DNA of 64,000 bases. Source: Chrysoperla carnea (Eukaryota; Arthropoda; Insecta; Neuroptera; Chrysopidae). The DNA lies in NCBI RefSeq assembly GCF_905475395.1, contig NC_058338.1:89327435-89391434 (forward strand), written 5' to 3'. The notes beneath the pieces were generated by a model that did not search any database, was not told where the DNA came from, and worked only from the letters and a program-made list of their open reading frames with translations. The translations under genes and the position numbers were made by a program. This document shows positions 12,476 through 24,882 of this stretch, piece by piece (position 1 is the stretch's first letter; every line of letters starts with the position of its first letter).

Positions 12476-13025
12476 TTTTTAGTTTGTCAAACAATTAAAT
12501 GATGAAAAAAAAGTTTATCGTTTTTCGATAATATTTCATAAAATATGAATACCTACTTAAGAAATTTTAAATAGAGATTCTTAAAGAAGAAAAAATTTCC
12601 AGTAAAAAATTCCCCCTCCCGGAAGTCTATCTTCATTATTTATAATTTTAATTTAACGCTGAAAATAGATCTTTTTGCCTCATTTTCAGATTGTTGTAAT
12701 ATAGTCAAAAACGAGTATCTCACACTAAATAATTTTTTAAGATATTAAATATTAATTTAAAAATTTGAAAAAATTATGGTTTATTTTAAACACTTTCAAG
12801 AATTTACTATCGTTAGAAATGCATCTGCAAGTTAATTTTTCAAGAAGCTAGACAATTGTTTATTCGGAAAATTTTCTGGAATTGTAAACTGAAAAAAAGC
12901 TTTAAATAATTGGCGTAAAATTTGTTTGTTTCCTGGAGCAATTCTTATATATACTTAGCAAGATCACGTCAAAATATTTAAAAAAAATTTAATACTTTGT
13001 TTATAATAATTTTTTAAGTTAAGTT
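12476..13025. other. Gene-free AT-rich DNA
   Basis: Nothing supportable seen between RepA and the next RepC copy. Confidence 0.5.
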
Positions 13026-13352
13026 AGTACGAGCGCTAAGGCAACTTAGAACTTAGGGTTGAAATTATTTGTCCCTTATATTCAACTTTGATGATGAATA
13101 TAACTTCATGAATGTAGACGAAAAATAATAATAAATTTTTTCAATATCTGCCTTGTATTTTTAAATATTGAGCTAAATTAAATAAATTAAACAAAATTTT
13201 CAATTTGCGATACTTTAAAAATTACTCCACATATAGAGAAATTTTATTCTTACTTTTGGCCTTATATTGTCAAGTTATAACATAATTCACCATAAAAATT
13301 TATATATATTTATAAATTTATTTGCCCACTACCGTGCTCATACATCCTTAAT
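13026..13352 (+). repeat. RepC MITE, copy 4
   Basis: It begins TAGTACGAGCGCTAAGGCAA and ends CGTGCTCATACATCC, again near-inverse termini around an interior with AACTTTGATGATGAAT and ACATATAGAGAAATTTTATT. Confidence 0.7.
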
Positions 13353-13912
13353 TAATCGGGCACAAATGTTTTTTTATTTTCAATAATTTATTAAGGTTTT
13401 AACTTTAAATATTTTTTTTTAATTTCCACCGTCTAGTTTTGGAGAAATCTATGAAAACATCTATCTACCATTTTCCATAAGTACAATGTTGAATATACCT
13501 ACTTTGAAGTCATCCAACTTCATATAAAAAAAATCGAGCCTTTATTAAAGCCCTAATTGCCCTACCGCTCGCACATCCATAACAAAAAAAACAAAAAAAA
13601 TGAAAAATCATGCATTACAAATAATTATGGAAACTAAACCAAGTTTTAAAATTCAGACTAATGCTTAGTCGTTTTTATGCTTAGTACTTAGTAGTACTCT
13701 TGCCCACGTAAGTGTTACTAATTTTACAATTATTTGATTAGAATCTTTTACGCTCTGTATAAAATGGTATAAACATATAGACATACAATAGTGGTGTTAT
13801 TGCAATTTTCATTTAAATTATAAATAGAATATACATAATATATATGTGTATTGTGCATGCATATAAAATTTTAAATGAAAATTATATATTTATATACTGT
13901 AGGAAATGAAGC
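13353..13912. other. Gene-free AT-rich DNA
   Basis: A stray CGCTCGCACATCC near 13,567 looks like a lone RepC end. Nothing else is supportable. Confidence 0.45.
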
Positions 13913-15005
13913 ATTTGATTCAGGAATTGTCTCCTTGTCAGTATATTTTTATGGAAGCCGGTGGAAAATGTTTGTCTGAGTGTTCTCAAAAATGTCATAT
14001 ACGTGAGTGTGCTTTTTCGATTTACGCCCATGCGGCGGGGCAGCTGTTCCCTACTCCGGACACCATGTTGTCTTTATCAAACATTAAAAAAAACTATTGG
14101 ATTTTATATTTCGGACAATTCTAAGTATTTTTTTAGTCCTTTACATTTTTTACTTAACCTCACCATTTTCGAGATATAAGCATTTGAAAAAAAAATATTG
14201 CGGATTTTTTCCGAAATCTCGTTGTTGACGAAAATAAAGATTATTTCGTGATGCATTAATATTATTATATATCGGTATATTCTAAACATTTTTTTTTACT
14301 CTTGACAATTTTCATCAAAGCTCATCCTTTCAAAAAAAAAATTACGTATTTTTGCCAAAAATACGTTTTTGACGAAAATGTAGATTATTTTGTGATTCTG
14401 TTTAAAAATTGGATTTATTGGAAAACTATATAACATTTTATTTTGGAGTATTTTAAACACTTTTGGACTCTTTTCATTTTTTGCCTAAACTCACCAATTT
14501 TTATATATAAGCTTCCGAAAAAAACGCATATTTCGGCTTCAATTTCAGCTATACATAAAAAATATATATTTTTAAGCTTATTTGTTGACATTAATTATAG
14601 AATTTTGATATTTACATTATGAAATGTTTATTATTATGTTTTAGGCTTTTCTAAGAGATTATTGATTATTTTCATTTTTTACTTGACCTAAATTTGAAAA
14701 ATTAAAAAAAGTAATAGTGTCCAGTGATATCGTCTACATCATTATTTCAACTCGATTATGCCCAGAAGAAGATTTAATTTATTTTTATAAGCCAAAGCAA
14801 GGAAGATCCAGATAGTTTGTCCAATTTTTTTTATGTTTAATAAAGACAACATGGTGTTCGTGAGTAGAGAATTTCTGCCTCACCGCATGTGCGTAAATCG
14901 AAAAAGCACAAGCACTCAGGTATATGACATTTTTGAGTATACTCAGACAAACATTTTCCACCGGCTCCCATAAAAATCTACTGACGAAGAAACAATTCCT
15001 CAGTT
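13913..15005. repeat. Foldback element: about 180-bp inverted arms with a 0.7-kb interior
   Basis: The left arm at 13,913-14,092 is repeated in reverse complement at about 14,826-15,005. Shared strings include GGTGGAAAATGTTTGTCTGA, CGATTTACGC and ACCATGTTGTCTTTAT. The arms differ by scattered substitutions and small indels. The interior at 14,100-14,560 holds at least two related degenerate units built on TTTGACGAAAAT-AGATTAT and CTCACC-ATTTT. Short frames across the arms (13,906-14,179) are not supported as genes. Confidence 0.7.
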
Positions 15006-15189
15006 AGACGGTTTTTTTGGTTTTATTTCCTCGATTACGCCATCGTTTATAAAACTTTTATATTATAAATATACAGCATATAACATAAATAACACCGTAT
15101 TTCTGGGAAATTAATACGAGATGCCATATAATATCAAAATTTTATCGATTTGGTGTACCATTAACGCGATTGGGCTTCGTTAACTATCT

Positions 15190-15605
15190 TTTATTACCAT
15201 GTATAATATGAAATATGTGAAGGTATACTAATATTAGTTCCAAGTTTGTATCGCTTCAAAATATTGATCGTACAAACAAAATTTTGATGTAGGTGTTCAT
15301 AAAATCAACTAATTCCGACTGTCCGTCTTACCATATGTCCGCTTGTCACCACGATAGCTGCGTAAAAAGTGAGGTCGAGTTCGTAAATGAGCAACATAGG
15401 TCAATTTGGTCTTGAGTCCGCAGGACTCACACATCTTGTAAACCGTTAGAGATAGAACAAAAGTTTAAATCTAAAAAATATTACTTATAAAAAAATAAAC
15501 AACTTTTATTTGAAACATCATTGTTTACCCGTGAGGTCGAAAATAATGCTCGAGCATTACATAGTATGTATTATATGGGAATATTAGTTATGTATGTGTA
15601 TTTTC
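15190..15605 (+). repeat. RepA element, copy 2 (shortened)
   Basis: It begins at a diverged form of the family's left end, contains TCACCACGATAGCT, AAAAAGTGAGGTCGAGTTCG and ATCATTGTTTACCCGTGAGG, then jumps to TTTTCACGTT. The part around the usual CAACACTGTC block is deleted. Confidence 0.7.
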
Positions 15606-16496
15606 ACGTTTTAGAGATAAAGTTTTGTGAGATAAACGTGTGATAATGCATTATTAATGTATTTCTGCGATTGCACAACGATTGCGTAGCTTGGTTCGTT
15701 AATAATGCTCTTTACCCATTTGTATGCTAAATAACTAACTATAGAAATTTCCAAGTTTTATGTTCTAAAAGTGACAGTGCCTTAGGACTATAAACTTTGA
15801 AGTCTGTAAAAATGATTCGATGGTAACTGTTGTCAAATTTTAAGAACCTTAACTTGAATAAAGAAGGATTTCTTTGAAAATTATTATTATTTATTTGTTT
15901 TGGGTTTACAATGAAATTTTAACATTTTTGACTTATTTTGACCTAAGGAATCCATTTTTCAGAGATGCGGAGTCACATCCGATACACTCTGTATATATTT
16001 CGAATAAATCCAATGTATTCCATCTAGTATATTTGTTATATGATTTTAAATTGATAATAAATACCATACAAAACAAATACTTTTAATTAAATAGATCGAC
16101 AACTAATTAAAAAATAACAACATCGATCACTAGTGGATGATAATTGTTTTTCAAAACGAATCGTTTATTTTGTTGTTTTTTTTTTTTTGCATGATTTACA
16201 AAAAATGGTGGTAAATTAAAATAATTATTTTTATTTCCAGTCTTGCAATTTTTGTCAATTTGTTCATGCAGATTTAACAAAAAAAAATTAAACATATTGA
16301 CCTCCAATCATTAGGCCATTTTTTTTAAATTTATATGGGAAACTGCTTTGTCAAATCAGCAATCATTTTCGAATTGGTTTTTACACTTAATGATTTTATG
16401 ACAAAAAAATTTATAATAAATTGAAATAAAACAATATAATATTTTATTGATCAAATAATCATATTAACAATCATTAAAAATTTTAAATACATTTTT
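15606..16496. other. Gene-free AT-rich DNA
   Basis: The open frames at 15,874-16,086 (+) and 16,107-16,307 (-) are low-complexity and unsupported. Confidence 0.5.
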
Positions 16497-17022
16497 AACA
16501 AGTGAAAACAAACAATTGACTGAGTTAATTGTTTAAATACGATGTATAGACAGTGTTGATTACTCTATCACATTACACATACATACATGTCACACATACA
16601 TAACTGATAATCTCATATTAATACATACTATAAAATTTGCATCTAATGTGTGCCCTCGTCAGTAAACAGTGATGTTTACAAAAATATGTTTCAAACAAAA
16701 GTTATTTATTTTTTTATAAGTAACATTTTTTATATTTATACTTTTGTTTAAATAAACAATTGACCTATCTTGCCCATTTACGAACTCGACTTCACTTTTT
16801 ATGTCTTGAGTACGCTGTAAAAATTTCAGCTTGATATCATTTTTCGTTTTTGAGTAATCGAGTTGACAGATGGACGGACGGACAACCGAAAATGGACTAA
16901 TTAGATGAATCTATGAGCACCTATACCAAAATTTTTTTCGTAGCATTAATATTTTTAAGCGTTACAAACTTTCGACTAAACTTAATATACTATGTATATT
17001 TCATATATACATGGTATAAAAA
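16497..17022 (-). repeat. RepA element, copy 3 (nearly complete)
   Basis: On the plus strand it begins AACAAGTGAAAACAAACAAT (the inverse of the family's right end) and runs through GTGATGTTTAC, ACGAACTCGACTTCACTTTT and GGACGGACGGACAACCG to the left end around CATATATACATGGTATA at 17,022. It is about 525 bp and essentially full length. Confidence 0.75.
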
Positions 17023-17759
17023 CTGAGTTGATTAAAATTAACTATCTAATTAAATGATCAGCTGGGTTTTCATTCGGGGGATACCCCTGAACATATTCCA
17101 AGAAAATTCCTTCTACAGAAAATTTCAGAAAAAAGTACCCAGATATTAAACCTGTAACTCAAGGGCATATTAAAAACTGTGATTGGAAAACCGATGCCTA
17201 AAAATATTTTAAACGATTGTTCGGTTTACAGTTAACATTATTGTTAGATGAGATAGCAAGTCAGGGTAGGTATCCCCGCTTGGCCTAAATTTACTATTGA
17301 GTTGGCTAGAGAGTATGTGATAAGCCAAGATATTTTTGAATTTATTAAATGTTTTGGCTATTTTCTAAATGTTCCCTCTCCAAAAATTTAGAAATCCTTT
17401 ATTTTGCAGAATCGTAAAACACATACAAATATGACAGAAGACAAATATTATTCGCCCTTATAAATTAAATAAAAGACAACTATGGAAACATACATTGAAT
17501 TTAAAACAAAGGAATAAAAAAGAAAATTATTCGAAAATACTTGCTAAAAATTATGTGCTTGAAAACTGAAATTCGAGCTGCCGCATTCGCGACAGCAAAA
17601 ACTTGGACTATTTTTTTATTATGTACAAATGAATTTTTGATTGGTGATCACAAACAATCTCATATTGGACCCATTGATTCACGAAAACGGAAGTCGTTAA
17701 AGGCAGGAAATTTTTTTAATTAAATTTAAATTTTTACTTAGAAAAACTAGTAATTTTTA
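17023..17759. other. Gene-free AT-rich DNA
   Basis: A 60-codon frame at 17,541-17,723 (+) has somewhat more mixed composition than its surroundings, but I recognise no motif and see no splice context. Confidence 0.45.
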
Positions 17760-18083
17760 CCCGATTTTAAACTAGATAATAATGGAGTTTTAACCTCCGT
17801 TTCTCTGACATAGGTATACGCCTTATAACAGAGGCCAACCACATCATTATTTGTTAATCTTTATTTATTTAACTACATACATATTTACAATGACATTTGG
17901 TGTGGGTGGATTCGGTTATTTCGTTCTTATCCAAGCGACGACAATGTGACCAATGCACCCCCATTAATTATAATTGTTCACACTGCCGCTGCCTGGACTC
18001 GAATCCTCCCAGTCAGTAACCAAACGGTCAAAGACTAACGCCTTAGATCGCTCGACCACTGAGCCGGTTCCCGATTTTAAACT
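17760..18083 (-). mobile_element. tRNA-derived SINE with 14-bp target-site duplication
   Basis: The element occupies 17,774-18,069 and is flanked by CCCGATTTTAAACT at 17,760-17,773 and again at 18,070-18,083. Read on the minus strand it begins GGAACCGGCTCAGTGGTCGA, with an A-box-like tRNA head, then a B box (GGATTCGAGTCC), then a tRNA-unrelated body and an A/T-rich tail containing TTAAATAAATAAAG. This is the structure of a SINE moved by LINE machinery. The head resembles long-variable-arm tRNAs (Leu/Ser type) but cannot fold as an intact tRNA gene. It shares its head and body with the copy near 26.7 kb, while the tail differs. Confidence 0.85.
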
Positions 18084-19040
18084 TAAATTAATTCTTTTTT
18101 ATCTTACATGGTTTTCTAACAGCACGAATTCTGAGAAACTGAACACATAAATATAATAATTTTTTTACATTTGATATTCAACATAGTTATAATTTCTGAC
18201 ACTATCGCTTTAACCTTGTAATATTAATTCCCCTTTTTTTTTGTAATTTCATTTTACTGCTGTGTAACTGTGCACACATATAAAGTATTAAAATAAGAAT
18301 TCAAACATAAGTACTTCACTTAGATATAATATGCAGGTATATAAAATAGTTTAGGAAGCGGTGAAGTAAAAGAAAACGATTTCTGAAAGAGTCGGAAAAT
18401 CGAATAATTATTTACTAATAGGAAGCCAAACTGGCATAGTAGCCGAGCGAGTTATGGCGTCTTTACTTGCTTTGGCTACTGGCCATTTTTGTAGATCAGT
18501 TAGTATTCTTCAAAAATATTTTTTGCCCATTTTATGAGTTTTATTAATTAAGAAGAAACCATTTCTTTTCAGTTCGGAAATGAAAACTTTGATAAAGAGG
18601 ACCTCCCTATTAATATTAATGTTTTATATTTGGAGATAATTTTCTAGAGGTGCACAGCAACCATTTTTTCGGTACCGAAAGTAAAAGAAAATATTCGATT
18701 GTTTTGACCCACCCAAGTGTAGATGTAGATGCACCCCCGTGAATGTAATCCTGGTGGCGCCCGTAGTTAATATGTTAAAAACATATATTCTTGCTGAGAA
18801 ACGCAAAAGAGTGGTAATATGTTTATCAGTCTGTATCTATGTCGCACACTAGATATGAATGTCAAATGGGGTATCATTGAATAGCTATTAATTTGGTTAA
18901 CGCGGCTCTAGAGCGACTCAAAGGACCAAACATTCATTCATTGGCTGAAAATGAAAGACTACAAAATATGGTTAGTGGGGTATCGTTGAATAGGTATTTG
19001 AAAATCCTTACTAAAAAGGGTAAAATGAAAAAAATTATAT
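18084..19040. other. Gene-free DNA
   Basis: No gene supported. The minus-strand frame at 18,624-18,806 has no recognised motif. Confidence 0.5.
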
Positions 19041-19257
19041 TAAAAAATCAAAAAACCCAACTGAGTTAAATATAAACTGAAAAGAAAAAAACAAATCCAG
19101 CAGATTACATTGCAACTTTAACAGTCGTGGCCCATTAAAATCTATACCGTCTCGAATCTTTCCAATAATAGGTCCCGACCATTAAAGTCGCTATATAAAC
19201 TGCTGGACTTTTTTTTCAGTTTATATTTAACTAAGTCGGGTTTTTTGACTTTTTAAA
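19041..19257. repeat. MITE with about 60-bp terminal inverted repeats
   Basis: The left arm (19,041-19,103) contains AACCCAACTGAGTTAAATAT and AAATCCAGCAG; the right arm (19,200-19,257) contains CTGCTGGACTTTT and AGTTTATATTTAACTAAGTC. The arms pair almost throughout. The 96-bp centre has no coding content. It is a short non-autonomous DNA transposon or foldback unit. Confidence 0.75.
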
Positions 19258-19554
19258 AAAAATTTTTTTACCGTGTACATAAAATTATTCCGTCGCGATT
19301 TTTTTCTTTTTTCTTTTTATTTCTATTTTCTATAATCAGTTCTTAAAAGAACTATAAATAGATCTAGTGACTATAAGGGTGACTTAAGCGGTAATCTACC
19401 CACTAGCGATCACCTTAATATGCTTAAACTAAGTATATGAATTGCCTTAATTTAATGAATATGTTGACTGTTAAAAGCTAAATCTTAAATCTAGCTCGTT
19501 TTTTCTGTTTAGTCTGGTAATTGGTAAATAAATCTAAATCTTAAATCTAGCACG

Positions 19555-19830
19555 TTTTATCTGTTTAGTCTGTTCACACTGTCACACTTGTCCAAGAGTT
19601 TGATAGCTTCAGAGTTTGGATGCTGCTCAATGCGTACCAGGTATCTATCACTGAAACGCGCAATTTCTTCACACACTGTGGTCATTCGAGACTTCGGTGA
19701 ATATCGTCATTACGCACATACCACGGAAAATCCATCTGAATGCCATAGGTCCACACAGGTTTAAGTATTGTTGACCGTCGCGATTGGCTCTCAAACTATA
19801 AGATTGAAGGTAGAAAACCCAACCTTTCCA
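19555..19830 (-). pseudogene. Jockey-type LINE ORF2 C-terminal relic
   Basis: On the minus strand the frames give ILKPVWTYGIQM, then WYVRNDDIHR and, after a frameshift, EEIARFSDRYLVRIEQHPNS followed by EAIKLLDKCDSVNRL. This is the order found after the reverse-transcriptase domain at the C terminus of Jockey-clade LINE ORF2. The stretch normally lying between the GIQ-W and WYVRND parts is deleted, and a stop and a frameshift break the frame. Confidence 0.8.
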
Positions 19831-21656
19831 GCACCGTTTTATAAGTATATTATGAAAACGAATAATTCAAATGGTTAACTTATACTGCTATTACTGCTAT
19901 TGCTATGCACACCTTTCTTCCCTTTAATATATTAAAACATAAGCATACGAAATTAAACAATATTCTAAAATATTACATCAAAAAATGTACACTATGTTAC
20001 AAGTCTTTTAATAAAATTATTAATACTATTACAAAGTCGATTATCGTTAAGTAACATACATTATATACATTTAATTAATTATTTTTAAGAGGTCATAGTT
20101 CTGTAATTACTTTCCATATTTTAAAATTATCTGAAAATCGATTTCCTGAATTTATTTATAAATATACAAACAATTTAATTTCTTACCGTATCTTTCGAGA
20201 AAGTTATTTTAGTTTATTTGCAATAAATAGGTAAGAGTCGTATATAAGACTTTTTTATGTAATATGTTAAACAAATTTATTGATTACAAGATACATAGAA
20301 AAAATCGCGGGAAGTTACTGGTTAAGCTTGGAAAATAGTTTTGTTTTTTAAAATTGTAATTCATTTTTCAACTCTTTTTTTAACAGTTTAAAACTGGTTG
20401 ATATTTTTTCCTATATTTCCTATTTTCATTAATTTATATAAACGCAGCAGACAAAAAATAGTCCAAAAATCGAAAAACTCGATTTCAAGTCACGATTAAA
20501 ACTACAAATTTCTTTATTACCAAACTTATCTCTATCAATTCTCAAAAAGAATCCTTTAAATCTTGCTTCATTATTCAGCACACGGCTTAAAAGATTTTTT
20601 ATATTTTAGGTTTTTCTTAAAACTTATCTAATTCGAATTTTTCGTTTCTATAATTTTCAGAAAGACTTACTACCGATTATATAGAAACTAGCTACTCTTT
20701 GCTTATGACGATTTACTTATTCACTATTTTACCGATATGTCTTTTAATATTTTTTTAAACAAGAAAATGATAATAACTTAACGTTTAAATCTACAAATTT
20801 CCTAAAACATTTTTTTCTAAAATTAATATTTATGACGCTATAACTCGTTAAATGTTGCAACCACCGGGTGCAAGGTCAAATAGTCAATATGTACATCATC
20901 ATAGTCGTATAAGTCATAAACAGTTAGTGATACAAAAAAAATTAGTTCAAAAAACAGGTAGGTAATCTAATTATCTACAATAAAGGTTATTAACATTTTT
21001 GGTCTAAAGTGCACGGTTCTGAAGATATAGCTTAAAACAGTTTTCCAAAAATGGAGGCACTTCCCCCGCCTATTTTTGTAAGGCTTTTGAGCATTTAGAT
21101 TCAGTACGTGATACGGAACCTATTTAAATAAAAAATAACTCCTGCGATTTAAAGCAGAACATAATTCTCTGTAGTCTGAAGTAACTGTGTTTTTGTCGCA
21201 AAGCAAAATATGGACGTCCAATTCCTATAAAACTTACCATTTTTGTTTATATAAAGCAAAATATGGACGTCCAATTCCTGTTTATTTATCACAAATTTAT
21301 TTGAGATTATTCAAACCGAATTTTTGAGAAAAACTTAAAAAAATTTTAATGCTTTTAAAACGTGTACTGGAAAATAAACAGTTTTGAGAAAACTCTCTTT
21401 TTTTCATATAACAAAATCTATATCCGTTCAATTTCTCTAAAACTTACTATTTTTATTTATTTATTACAATTTTTCTTGCAGCTAGAATATTTTTCAGCGC
21501 TTTCAAACGAAAAATTTTAGGTGGAAAGTGTTCCAAAGACTTAAAAAAGTCTTTTCTACGAACTTATACTTTAAAAACGTTGTTAAATGGAGAATTCATC
21601 AAATAAATAGCTGAAAGCATTTCATTTCATAGATTTAAGCCTCTTTAAGCTAAATC
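19831..21656. other. Gene-free AT-rich DNA
   Basis: No gene seen. A short local duplication of AAAGCAAAATATGGACGTCC occurs near 21,203 and 21,253. The rest is AT-rich drift. Confidence 0.5.
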
Positions 21657-22052
21657 AAATTGGGATTTTGAATCAAATTTTTGGTTTGACAAAAAAGGAA
21701 AGAACATAAATAACGTTTATAACAAAATTGTTTTTATTTTTTCATAATAATTTTAAAATTACACTGTTTTAAAGGAACTTTTCAAAAGAGAAACGAAAAC
21801 GCCTGACAAAAAAAAAATGTTTGTAAATATCGTTGTTACGTAATAATGTTAATTGAATAGTATACGCTGTATACAGTTATTAATTAACATTATGACATTA
21901 CATGACCTTTAGGAACATTTTTGTCGGATGGTTTCGCTTCTCTTATAAAAAGTTCTGTTAAAACTGCCGGTCACTTTAAAATTATCATGAAAAAATAAGA
22001 AATAAAAACTCTCTTTTCAATTTTGTCAAAAAAAAAATTTTTTTCAACATCT
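21657..22052 (+). repeat. RepE inverted-repeat element, copy 1
   Basis: It shares with 23,630-24,045 the left end AATTGGGATTTTGAA, CTTTTCAAAAGAGAAACGAA, a central palindromic block containing TAATGTTAATT and CTGTATACAGT, and a right half that mirrors the left. It is a palindromic non-autonomous element of about 400 bp. Confidence 0.7.
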
Positions 22053-22157
22053 TAATTGTGTCCAACAAGAACGACAAGACAATGACTTTGCGTTTCGTAA
22101 ATTGTGAATATTTTATACTTGACTTGAGTTCTTCAGAATGTTATATACTTTTTTTTA

Positions 22158-22400
22158 ACCCCCGAACTAAAAAAAGAGGTGTTAGAAGTTTGACCGCTAT
22201 GTTATGTGCCTGTCTGTGTGTGTGTCTGTATGTCTGTGGCATCAGAGCGCCTAAACGGATGAACCAATTTTAATTTTTTTGGTTTCGTTTGAAAGGTAAT
22301 TTAACGGAGAGTGTTCTTATATCAGTTTCAAGTACGAGTTTAGAGTTCCGTACCCGAAAAATTTGTCGGGGGTTTTTAAAATTTGTTTTTCTCTTGTTAA
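22158..22400 (+). repeat. RepB MITE-like element, copy 4 (best preserved)
   Basis: It begins AACCCCCGAACTAAAAAAAG, includes GTTTGACCGCTATG, GGCATCAGAGCGCCTAAACG, GATGAACCAATTTTAATTTT, GAGTTCCGTACCCGAAAAAT, and ends TTGTCGGGGGTTTTTAAAAT. The ends are inverse copies around ACCCCCGA. This is the reference copy for the family in this window. Confidence 0.75.
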
Positions 22401-22403
22401 TAG

Positions 22404-22913
22404 ACAATATTCATGTTTTTTTTTTAATTCATTGTTTACACCGTTATAACATAGTAAAAAATATAAATACTGGTTAAAAATGCTGTAATTAAGTGTAAAA
22501 AAATATTTAAAATAGAGAATAATTTTGAGATGTTTAAACGCAGTCCTATTGGCGCTCTCAATTGATGACATGCTAATATTTGTCAGTTGGTGACAATTCA
22601 ATGTACTGTTTACTACAGGTGTAATACCCACGTATGTAGTATTTATAGTATATATCCATGGTAATACCATACAAAATATAAGTAATTAATACCATACAGT
22701 ATGTCAACAAATCTGACAAGCCACATGACGTCACGTCCGTTTTAAAATTAGAATTTCTCTCACTGAATTTGTACTCTTATTAATTAATTTTAAGTAATAA
22801 AAAAGATATTAACTACTAAAATAACGGTTTAGTTCAAATATCCAGCCAATAAAGTTACAGAAAAAAAAAATTTGAACCAAATTTAAATTTCATTAATATT
22901 CCCTATTTGGCTT
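22404..22913 (+). repeat. RepF inverted-repeat element, copy 1
   Basis: A long stretch starting near AATATTCATG, containing TTCATTGTTTACACCGTTAT, ATACAGTATGTCAACAAAT and ACCAAATTTAAATTTCATTA, and ending ATATTCCCTAT. The same order appears in reverse at 63,330-63,919. The open frame at 22,317-22,670 (-) lies inside this repeat and is not a gene. Confidence 0.75.
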
Positions 22914-23001
22914 TTTCATTGGAAAAAATCATAGAATGATTAATATGACAAAAAAAAATTATGGTGAATAAAAAGTGCTGTTACACACTATAATAAAAAA
23001 T

Positions 23002-23038
23002 AGCAGAGACTAGCAGTCGCTAGTCGCTAGTCTCTACT
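23002..23038. repeat. Short perfect hairpin
   Basis: AGAGACTAGC at 23,005-23,014 is the exact inverse of GCTAGTCTCT at 23,026-23,035, with an 11-nt loop. It stands alone between two repeat copies. Role unknown, possibly a remnant of an element end. Confidence 0.5.
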
Positions 23039-23629
23039 ATAGCAAGTAACGTATTCCTAGTATAGGTATATAATATAATAGCTATAAGCTATTGCTTTAT
23101 TAAGCTATAATATTTACATATACATAAAATGTATATGCTAACTGCTATTCTAAAAATATTATATTGTATTATATACATATATATAAAATATAATTCGTAC
23201 ATATATAATATTTAAATTTGTAATATAACACTGACAAAAACACTGTGTGCTGTTTTGTTTTTCATTAACAAAACGGAAATGGAAAAATGTTGTTTCTTGT
23301 AAAGTTGTTATTCACTGAAGTGGTGTAAGGAGAATTCGTGTTGTATTCGAAAAATAAGATTTTAACTTTTACATTTCTACTGAAACCCTTATTATGGTTC
23401 GAAAACCATTCGTATTAAACACACCTTGATAACATTTCTTAATTTTGGTTTTAGTCATTAACAAGTCGTTTAAAGTCCTAAGAGTAGATAAGCTATACCA
23501 ATTCGGGATGACTTTTACTCGATTTAACATGTACTTTCCCATAAGGAAATCCAAGATCGATTCTGATAATTTATTAAAAATAATACAAACACAGATTATC
23601 AATACTGTCATACAGTTTATTTCAACGAA

Positions 23630-24045
23630 CAACTCTAATTGGGATTTTGAAAAAATAAATTTTTTTCTTCTTTTCGACAAAAATGGAAAGATTATTAATA
23701 AGTTTTATAAGAAAACTGCTTTATTTTTTATTTTTTCATGATAATTTTAAAGTTTTAGGCAGTTTTAAAAGAACTTTTCAAAAGAGAAACGAAAACGCCC
23801 AACAAAATAAATGGTCGTAAAAGATCATGTAACGTCATAATGTTAATTAATAACTGTATACAGTATATTATACTATTCAATTAACATTATTACGGCACAG
23901 CGATGTTCTACGAACATTTTTTTTGTCGAACATTTTCGTTTCTCTTTTGAAAATTTATTTTGAAAATAGTTATTTAAATATAGTTAATGATCTTTCCATT
24001 TTTGTCAAAAAAAAAAATTCGTTCAAAATACCAATTTTAGACTAA
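23630..24045 (+). repeat. RepE inverted-repeat element, copy 2
   Basis: Left end AATTGGGATTTTGAAAAAAT, right end TTCAAAATACCAATTTTAG. AACTTTTCAAAAGAGAAACG on the left is mirrored by CGTTTCTCTTTTGAAAA on the right. The centre holds GTTAATTAATAACTGTATAC and its inverse-like AATTAACATTA. The overlapping open frames at 23,369-23,741 on both strands are by-products of this palindrome and its flank. Confidence 0.7.
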
Positions 24046-24187
24046 AGTGGTAGGTTATGGACTTATAGATCGAAATATAGAAGAGGAAGTTTAATGGGTG
24101 TTACTTCATTTTCTAATCGTTTTTAATCTGGAATAATGTAGTTTTTTTGATTTACATTATCCTTGAAACATTGAAATTACTTTAAAA

Positions 24188-24440
24188 CAAGTGAAAACAA
24201 ACAATTGACTGAGTTAATTGTTGAAATACCATGTATAGACAGTGTTGATGACGCAATCGCTTGTTTTTTGACGGTACGTAAATAACAAAAGACATCCACT
24301 TTTAAATAGCCACACACACATAACCGATATTCCTATATTAATACATACTATAAAATTTGCACCTAATTAACGCCCTCGTGGGTAAACAGTGATGTTTACA
24401 AAAAATTGTTTCAAACAAAAGTTCTTTATTGAAGTGAAAC
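24188..24440 (-). repeat. RepA element, copy 4, right part (split by an insertion)
   Basis: It begins AACAAGTGAAAACAAACAAT and continues to AAACAAAAGTTCTTTATT, where the family sequence stops. The expected continuation resumes at about 25,395 (TTATAAGGAACATTTTTTTC), so a segment of about 950 bp interrupts this copy. Confidence 0.75.
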
Positions 24441-24842
24441 TTTTTATGGGACATTAGCGTTTTGTCATGAGAGTTAACTCGTCGAGCTAACAAAACTGTT
24501 AAACTCCTTGTCTCTTTCTTATTACCATTTACTCTAGCAGAGTGAGAGAGGCGGAAAATCAATATATGTTCTGTATATGAGTCAAGCAGTATTTAAACTC
24601 CTTGTCTCTTTCTTATTACCATTTACTCTAGCAGAGTGAGAGAGGCGGAAAATCAATATATGTTCTGTATATGAGTCAAGCAGTATTGATGTTTTTTATT
24701 TATATAAAATTTAGGACTAGTTTAGACTTGTACAATCTTACGTACGTAGAAGAGCAAGTAAGTCTCAGTTCATCAGAGAAAGTCGTTGTAACTAGTGTTG
24801 CTTTATTTATGGAATTACGAAAGAAGAATGTTTATGTATATG

Positions 24843-24882
<40 letters not shown>

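Noticed and set aside
17541-17723. 60-codon plus-strand frame with mixed composition
   Set aside because: No motif or splice context. It may be a small relic, but I cannot support it.
22317-22670. 117-codon minus-strand frame
   Set aside because: It lies across the RepB/RepF repeats and has no recognisable domain; the RepF copy at 63.3-63.9 kb does not keep the frame.
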